Source: Ruminococcaceae bacterium KH2T8
Lineage (GTDB): Bacteria > Bacillota > Clostridia > Saccharofermentanales > Saccharofermentanaceae
Reading direction: 5' to 3'
Length of the DNA stretch: 64,000 nt
NCBI GenBank assembly: GCA_900111435.1
Contig: FOIY01000002.1
Span: forward strand, 1 to 64,000
The position numbers and the translations under genes are program-made. Positions 60,000 through 64,000 of this stretch are shown piece after piece (the first letter of the stretch is position 1; every line of letters starts with the position of its first letter). The notes under the pieces are model-generated. The model made no database searches. It saw only the letters and a program-made list of their open reading frames with translations, and was not told the origin of the DNA.

Positions 60000-60570
60000 C
60001 CTCGGAATAATCTCCCTTGAACTGTAATGCGTACATGCCGGCCTGCCTCGCGCCTTCTGCATTTTGGGGCATGTCATCGATAAAGAAGCATTCATCGGCT
60101 TTAAGACCGAATACTTCGAGGAACTTCCTGTAGATCGCTACATCAGGCTTCAGCATCAGGTAGTCAGCAGAGACGAATAAGCCGTCGAACAGATCTGTCG
60201 GGATCGCTTTCGGGAAATATGAATAGAACTTATCACTGGCATTGGAGAGCACATATACGCGGTATCCGCTGTTCTTGAGTGCCTGAACGAAAGTCAGCGC
60301 TCCGTCCAGAGGCGTCATGCAGATGTCCCAGTGATCGACGCAGTTTCGGAGTGCTTCGTGATATTCTTCGGGTACTCTGCCCTTAACAAGCTCGAATCTG
60401 TCCCTATCCTTTATCTCGCCCTTGTCGCCCATGAGCCACTCCGAGCCTCTGAAGAGTTCGTTTCTTATTATGTCTTTTTCTTCTTCCGAGGAGCAATATC
60501 TGTCGAGGCTTACCTCCGGGTTGAAATCCAGAAGGACGTTGCCCATGTCGAGTACTATATTTCTGATCAT
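59974..60570 (-). CDS. HAD-superfamily phosphatase (YihX-like)
   Basis: A 198-aa hydrolase: LDMGNVLLDF (nucleophile D8), YVLSNASDKF motif II and FFIDDMPQNAEGARQAGMY motif IV. The DxGNV form groups it with glucose-1-phosphate or nucleotide phosphatases. ATG at 60570 (AAGGTGATC upstream) is preferred over 60648. Convergent with the TrmH gene. Confidence 0.9.
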   Translation of the reverse strand: MIRNIVLDMGNVLLDFNPEVSLDRYCSSEEEKDIIRNELFRGSEWLMGDKGEIKDRDRFELVKGRVPEEYHEALRNCVDHWDICMTPLDGALTFVQALKNSGYRVYVLSNASDKFYSYFPKAIPTDLFDGLFVSADYLMLKPDVAIYRKFLEVFGLKADECFFIDDMPQNAEGARQAGMYALQFKGDYSEAISAIPKS

Positions 60571-60724
60571 GTGATCACCTTGCTTTCGTATCTTTAAACT
60601 CACCAATCCATTGTAGCAGATTAAGCGGCATAATATTAAAGAGTACACATCGAAGAATTATTTTCCGCGTTACCGCGCTGCTCGGAAATAGAAAATGTGA
60701 TCAAGGCAGCTTACAGGTGGAAGG

Positions 60725-60733
60725 TGTTATAAT
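60725..60733 (+). promoter_or_regulatory. Extended -10 for larE, ATG at predicted +1
   Basis: TGTTATAAT with the last base at 60733. Transcription would begin about 7 bases later, at 60740, which is the A of the larE ATG, so the mRNA is predicted to be leaderless. Confidence 0.6.
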
Positions 60734-60739
60734 CTTGAT

Positions 60740-61576
60740 ATGATAAAGACAGATGAACCGTTAACTAAAGATCTTCAGGAGAAACTCGGAAGGCTCGAAG
60801 AAAATATCAGAGAATTAGGATCTCTTGCTGTCGGCTTTTCAGGCGGCGTTGATTCTTCGTTCCTCCTGTATGTTGCTCATGAGGTCTTGGGCGATAAGGC
60901 GATGGCTGTTATCTGCGTCGATGCGGCATTTCCCGAAAGAGAGCTGAATGAGGCGAAGTCTTTCTGCGAAGAACGTGGAATACGATACGTGATCTGCAAA
61001 GTTGATCCGATGGAAGAAGAGTCTTTCAGGAGGAATTCTCCTGAAAGATGTTATTTTTGTAAGCGCAGGATATTTACCGAGATAAAGAAGACAGCTGCCG
61101 ATAACGGTATCGCATATACCGCTGAAGGTTCAAATGTTGATGATACGGGTGATTACCGCCCCGGGCTTCGTGCAGTAGCGGAGCTGGAAGTAAAGAGCCC
61201 CTTACGAGACGCGGGACTTTATAAATCCGATATCCGTGAGCTCTCAAAAGCAATGGGACTTCCGACGTGGAGTAAGCCTGCTTATGCATGTCTCGCGACA
61301 AGATTCGTCTACGGTGAAGAGATCACGGAGAAGAAGCTTCGAATGGTCGAGCAGGCGGAGCAGTTCCTTATCGAGCGCGGCTTTATCGAAGAGCGTGTGC
61401 GTGTGCATGGTACGATGGCGAGAATCGAGGTGCCGGCGAAGGATATCATGCGCCTTGCAGAGGATAGTATAAGGGAAGAAGTTTATAGGAGATTTAAGGA
61501 GATAGGATTTGAGTTCGTTTCACTCGATATGGGCGGATATCGTATGGGCAGCATGAATTCCACGATAGGAAAATGA
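60740..61576 (+). CDS. larE: LarE, sacrificial sulphur transferase
   Basis: A 278-aa PP-loop enzyme. VGFSGGVDSSFLLYVAHEV is the ATP loop, with DAAFPERELNEA and SPERCYFCKRRIF (the donor cysteine Cys176-type region). LarE donates sulphur to build the nickel-pincer nucleotide of lactate racemase. larA, larB and larC are not in this window. ATG 60740 coincides with the predicted start of transcription; no ribosome site is visible. Overlaps the next gene (AAAATGAGC). Confidence 0.92.
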   Translation: MIKTDEPLTKDLQEKLGRLEENIRELGSLAVGFSGGVDSSFLLYVAHEVLGDKAMAVICVDAAFPERELNEAKSFCEERGIRYVICKVDPMEEESFRRNSPERCYFCKRRIFTEIKKTAADNGIAYTAEGSNVDDTGDYRPGLRAVAELEVKSPLRDAGLYKSDIRELSKAMGLPTWSKPAYACLATRFVYGEEITEKKLRMVEQAEQFLIERGFIEERVRVHGTMARIEVPAKDIMRLAEDSIREEVYRRFKEIGFEFVSLDMGGYRMGSMNSTIGK

Positions 61577-62190
61577 GCAAGAATATAATCATCGCAGGAG
61601 CGAGCAGGTCGGGAAAGTCGACACTGGCGCGAAAGCTCAATGAAGAAGCAGGATACTATGTCATAAGCATCGATAAGCTCGTTGCCGTATTTGGTAATGC
61701 TTATCCCGATCTTGATATAAGGCTTAACTGGAACAGGGATAAGACTACGGAGAATATCGCTCCGTTTCTTGCTCATTACCTGGGTATGTTCTCGTCTGCT
61801 GACGGTCGAGGTCTCATGGACTATAGTCATGGCTCAGTACCCGGTAATAAGTTCATCCTTGAAGGAGCATATCTGGATCTCGATAAGATATCCGAGATCC
61901 TCAAAGGGTATGGGATCGAGGATATGAAGGATCATTTTCACCTGATCGGACTGGTGCAGCAGGGTAAGACGGCAGAAGGTTTTTATAATGATCTCAAGAG
62001 ATTCGATACAGAGGACGACTGGACATACAGTTTAAGTGAAGATGATCTTCGAGCAGTCGCGGAAGATATGGTGGAGTTTAATTCTGAGATGTTGGGGAAG
62101 TTGTCCGATCACGGTTTTGATATCTACGATACTTCGAATGATCGTGAGGCAGTATTTGAAGAGATAGTAAGAAAGATAGTAAGAGGATAG
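61573..62190 (+). CDS. P-loop kinase-like protein
   Basis: A 205-aa P-loop protein: IAGASRSGKSTLARKLNEE, Walker B-like KFILEGAYLDLDKI, and a helical C-terminus. It looks like a 2-phosphoglycerate-kinase/AAA kinase. TAGGAAA before ATG 61573 overlaps larE's stop. Third small P-loop protein of the window (others at 10740 and 14178), but unrelated in detail. Confidence 0.82.
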   Translation: MSKNIIIAGASRSGKSTLARKLNEEAGYYVISIDKLVAVFGNAYPDLDIRLNWNRDKTTENIAPFLAHYLGMFSSADGRGLMDYSHGSVPGNKFILEGAYLDLDKISEILKGYGIEDMKDHFHLIGLVQQGKTAEGFYNDLKRFDTEDDWTYSLSEDDLRAVAEDMVEFNSEMLGKLSDHGFDIYDTSNDREAVFEEIVRKIVRG

Positions 62191-62192
62191 AT

Positions 62193-62642
62193 ATGAAGGA
62201 AGAACTGATAAGACTGGATGAATCGTATCTGACGGCTATTGCGGAGATGTATCGAAATGCTTTCTCTGGCGATCCGTGGAATGACGACTGGAGTGATACT
62301 TCTCAGCTGACTGAGTATATCAGGGACGTATCGTGTTACTTTCAGGGACTTAACTACGGACTTCTTATCGATGGTAAGCTGTCTGCGGTAGCCCTTGGCT
62401 CCATAAGACACTGGTGGGAAGGGACTAACTATAACCTTGAGGAGCTTTGCGTATCTAAAGATCTTCAGGGACAGGGAATAGGTTCGAGATTTATGAATCT
62501 TATAGAGGAGGATGTAAAGTCGATGGGACTTGCCGGTATATTCCTCCAGACAGATAATGACATGCCTTCTTATAAGTTCTATAGGAAGAACGGTTACCAC
62601 GAGCTTGGCGAGCATGTGAGTTTTTATAAGAGTGTAAAGTGA
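62193..62642 (+). CDS. GNAT N-acetyltransferase
   Basis: A 149-aa GNAT: LEELCVSKDLQGQGIGSRFMN is the acetyl-CoA loop and MPSYKFYRKNGYHEL the end. AGAGGAT before ATG 62193. Target unknown. Probably co-transcribed with larE and the P-loop gene; followed by a terminator. Confidence 0.9.
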   Translation: MKEELIRLDESYLTAIAEMYRNAFSGDPWNDDWSDTSQLTEYIRDVSCYFQGLNYGLLIDGKLSAVALGSIRHWWEGTNYNLEELCVSKDLQGQGIGSRFMNLIEEDVKSMGLAGIFLQTDNDMPSYKFYRKNGYHELGEHVSFYKSVK

Positions 62643-62669
62643 CAACGTTTTCTTGGGAAGAATATGATC

Positions 62670-62708
62670 TAAATGCCGCGAAATGAGATGTTTCGCGGTA
62701 TTTTTGAA
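62670..62708 (+). terminator. Rho-independent terminator
   Basis: CCGCGAAA pairs with TTTCGCGG around TGAGATG, then TATTTTTG. Ends the larE-GNAT transcript. The tail GCGGTATTTTTG matches the array terminators, but there is no extended -10 after it. Confidence 0.8.
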
Positions 62709-63175
62709 GAAAAATCATCAAAAATCGCCTGTTTTTGTCCCCGAGAATATATCAAGAAAATTGTAGTTTGGGCACTAGCACATCGGAAAACTGCCTTCAG
62801 AAGAGCCGGTTCCGACGCCCGATGTGTGTCTTGTCAAAGAGAACAATTACCCCTATAAAAACAGAATGTGAACATTTGTGACATTGGTGAAGATGCATAT
62901 AATGGAAACCCGTTCTGTTAGGTGTGTACTCCAAATGCTTAATAATCGAGCTATTTGTGAAAAACCAAAATAGTACATGATAGATCAATAGTTCACATTT
63001 TGTTCATATTCTGTTCAATATTTGTTTCATTGCCATATAAAGATGACAAGGGTACTCTGTGTTTAACGTAGGGTGGTAATTGATACTTGCAGTTATCAAG
63101 AAGTTTTGTGGTAAAATTAAACTGGATAGGTTTTTAGTTTGGTTATGGGGTTCGCGTTTATAAGGGGTAAGAAAA
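62709..63175. other. Long intergenic region with a hairpin and AT-rich promoter
   Basis: About 470 bases without a convincing gene. CACATCGG (62779-62786) pairs perfectly with CCGATGTG (62819-62826) around a 32-base loop containing AGAGCCGGTTCC. TTGTGA with TATAAT about 62870-62900 looks like a promoter, and TGGTAAAAT near 63110 is a second extended -10 for the HAD gene. Short open frames here have no ribosome sites. Confidence 0.45.
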
Positions 63176-63832
63176 ATGATAAAGGCATTTTTTGTGGATT
63201 TCTACGGTACTGTAGTACATGAAGACGGGGATATCGTAAAGAAGATATCCAAGATCATCAGTGACACCGGTAACGGCGCTGATGCATCTGAGGTCGACGG
63301 TTTCTGGTGGAATGATTTTAAAGAGATGTTCCACGAATCCTACGGCGACCATTTTGAAAAGCAGCGTACTCTTGAGACAAGGTCGATACAGCACACGCTC
63401 GAAAAGTTCGATTCTCATGAGAATGCCGAGGAACTCAGCGATATGCTATTCGAGCAGTGGGTAAAGCCTCCCATTTTTGAGGATGCTAAGGAATTCTTTG
63501 ATCATAGTCCGATACCTATCTATATCCTGTCAAATATTGACAAGGAAGATATCAATGCAGCGATCGACTATCACGGACTTGATCCCGCAGGGGTATTTAC
63601 ATCCGAAGATGCTAAGTCGTATAAGCCCTGCAGGAAGATCTTTGATATGGCACTTCAGAAGACGGGGCTTAAGCCTAACGAGGTTATCCACATCGGAGAC
63701 TCAATAGGAAGTGACGTTAAGGGAGCTAAGTCCATGGGTATCCGTGCTTTGTGGCTCAACAGATCAGATAAGGAAGTACCCAGCGGAGTAAAGAGTATCT
63801 CTACTCTCGATGAAGCTATAGATCTTCTTTAA
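63176..63832 (+). CDS. HAD-superfamily hydrolase
   Basis: A 218-aa HAD-IA protein: FFVDFYGTVVHEDG (nucleophile D8; the usual second aspartate is Y10, as in L-2-haloacid dehalogenases), PIYILSNIDKEDI, and NEVIHIGDSIGSDVKGAKSMG. It hydrolyses a phosphoester or carbon-halogen bond. AAGGGG before ATG 63176. Its stop overlaps that of the minus-strand gene at the edge. Confidence 0.9.
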   Translation: MIKAFFVDFYGTVVHEDGDIVKKISKIISDTGNGADASEVDGFWWNDFKEMFHESYGDHFEKQRTLETRSIQHTLEKFDSHENAEELSDMLFEQWVKPPIFEDAKEFFDHSPIPIYILSNIDKEDINAAIDYHGLDPAGVFTSEDAKSYKPCRKIFDMALQKTGLKPNEVIHIGDSIGSDVKGAKSMGIRALWLNRSDKEVPSGVKSISTLDEAIDLL

Positions 63833-64000
63833 TCCCACGCATATACTTTGCCGTCTTTACCGACCTGTTTGATGAATCTGTCCGCTTCGCCGCACAGTTC
63901 CTCGATCAGATCGGTATCAATGTTGTGTCCGCAGTTTGAGTAGATAACAAGCTTACAGTGCGCGAGGGCTTTCGCTGTTCGAAGCATGAGCTCAGGTGTG
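63829..64000 (-). CDS. Unknown protein, C-terminal part only
   Basis: A minus-strand frame entering from the right edge, about 57 codons to a TAA at 63829-63831. It reads ...LRTAKALAHCKLVIYSNCG, then ...EELCGEADRFIKQ and ends VYAWD. Not recognised. Convergent with the HAD gene, stops overlapping by two bases. Confidence 0.6.
   Translation of the reverse strand, partial: TPELMLRTAKALAHCKLVIYSNCGHNIDTDLIEELCGEADRFIKQVGKDGKVYAWD

Overview
The window looks like chromosome from an anaerobic Firmicute of class Clostridia, gut or rumen type. This is inferred from moderate GC, strong AGGAGG-type ribosome binding sites, many TGnTATAAT (extended -10) promoters, a YtrA-type GntR/ABC operon, an iron alcohol dehydrogenase and many small single-gene units typical of Lachnospiraceae/Oscillospiraceae relatives. 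No rRNA or complete tRNA is seen. No housekeeping operon fixes the species.

Region 1 (1-16.4 kb) is the unusual part: mostly independent single genes separated by a repeated 110-160 bp intergenic module. A full module has a T-arm-like hairpin (AGGAG-TTCRATT-CTCCT), a middle that comes in several versions, a near-identical 11-bp rho-independent terminator, and usually an extended -10 promoter about 10 bases later. Copies lie near 33, 1488, 2124, 3902, 4775, 9522, 10571, 11285 and 14018; reduced terminator-promoter copies lie at 16361 and 30005. The 'cassettes' are unrelated: two unknown proteins, a GNAT acetyltransferase, an EamA transporter, a GntR/ABC/CPBP operon, a histidine phosphatase, a DUF3800 protein flanked by two structured RNAs, two small P-loop kinases, an unknown 386-aa protein and a membrane Ntn-hydrolase. 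An IS3-family transposase sits between the first two copies. The layout resembles a gene-cassette array, but no integrase and no attC core were recognised.

Region 2 (16.4-30 kb) has longer co-directional strings: TfoX-N/small membrane proteins, a DinB-like protein, a deaminase, a CPBP protein, then a MerR regulator with a 19-bp-spacer promoter ahead of an iron alcohol dehydrogenase, a flavodoxin and a sugar acetyltransferase. Next come a lipoprotein alpha/beta hydrolase, a methyltransferase, small membrane proteins, and a CitA/DcuS-type two-component system divergent from a SemiSWEET-like transporter.

Region 3 (30-47.5 kb) is rich in small unrecognised acidic proteins and lipoproteins, interleaved with a TetR/HXXEE divergent pair, MBL-fold, adenosine-deaminase-like, phosphotransferase, methyltransferase, YbaK/PrdX, NADPH reductase, VOC, GNAT, CAT-like, ketopantoate-reductase-like and YjbR-EVE-like proteins.

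Region 4 (47.5-64 kb) carries an acyl-CoA synthetase, TtcA, a tiny 28-codon gene with its own promoter and terminator ahead of a GNAT gene, an XRE-TPR regulator with an ABC exporter, a serine hydrolase, an AlkD-like protein, a LacI-sensor/GGDEF cyclase, a zinc-ribbon membrane protein, a TrmH-type methyltransferase, two HAD phosphatases and LarE with an apparently leaderless mRNA. A gene on the minus strand is cut by the right edge.
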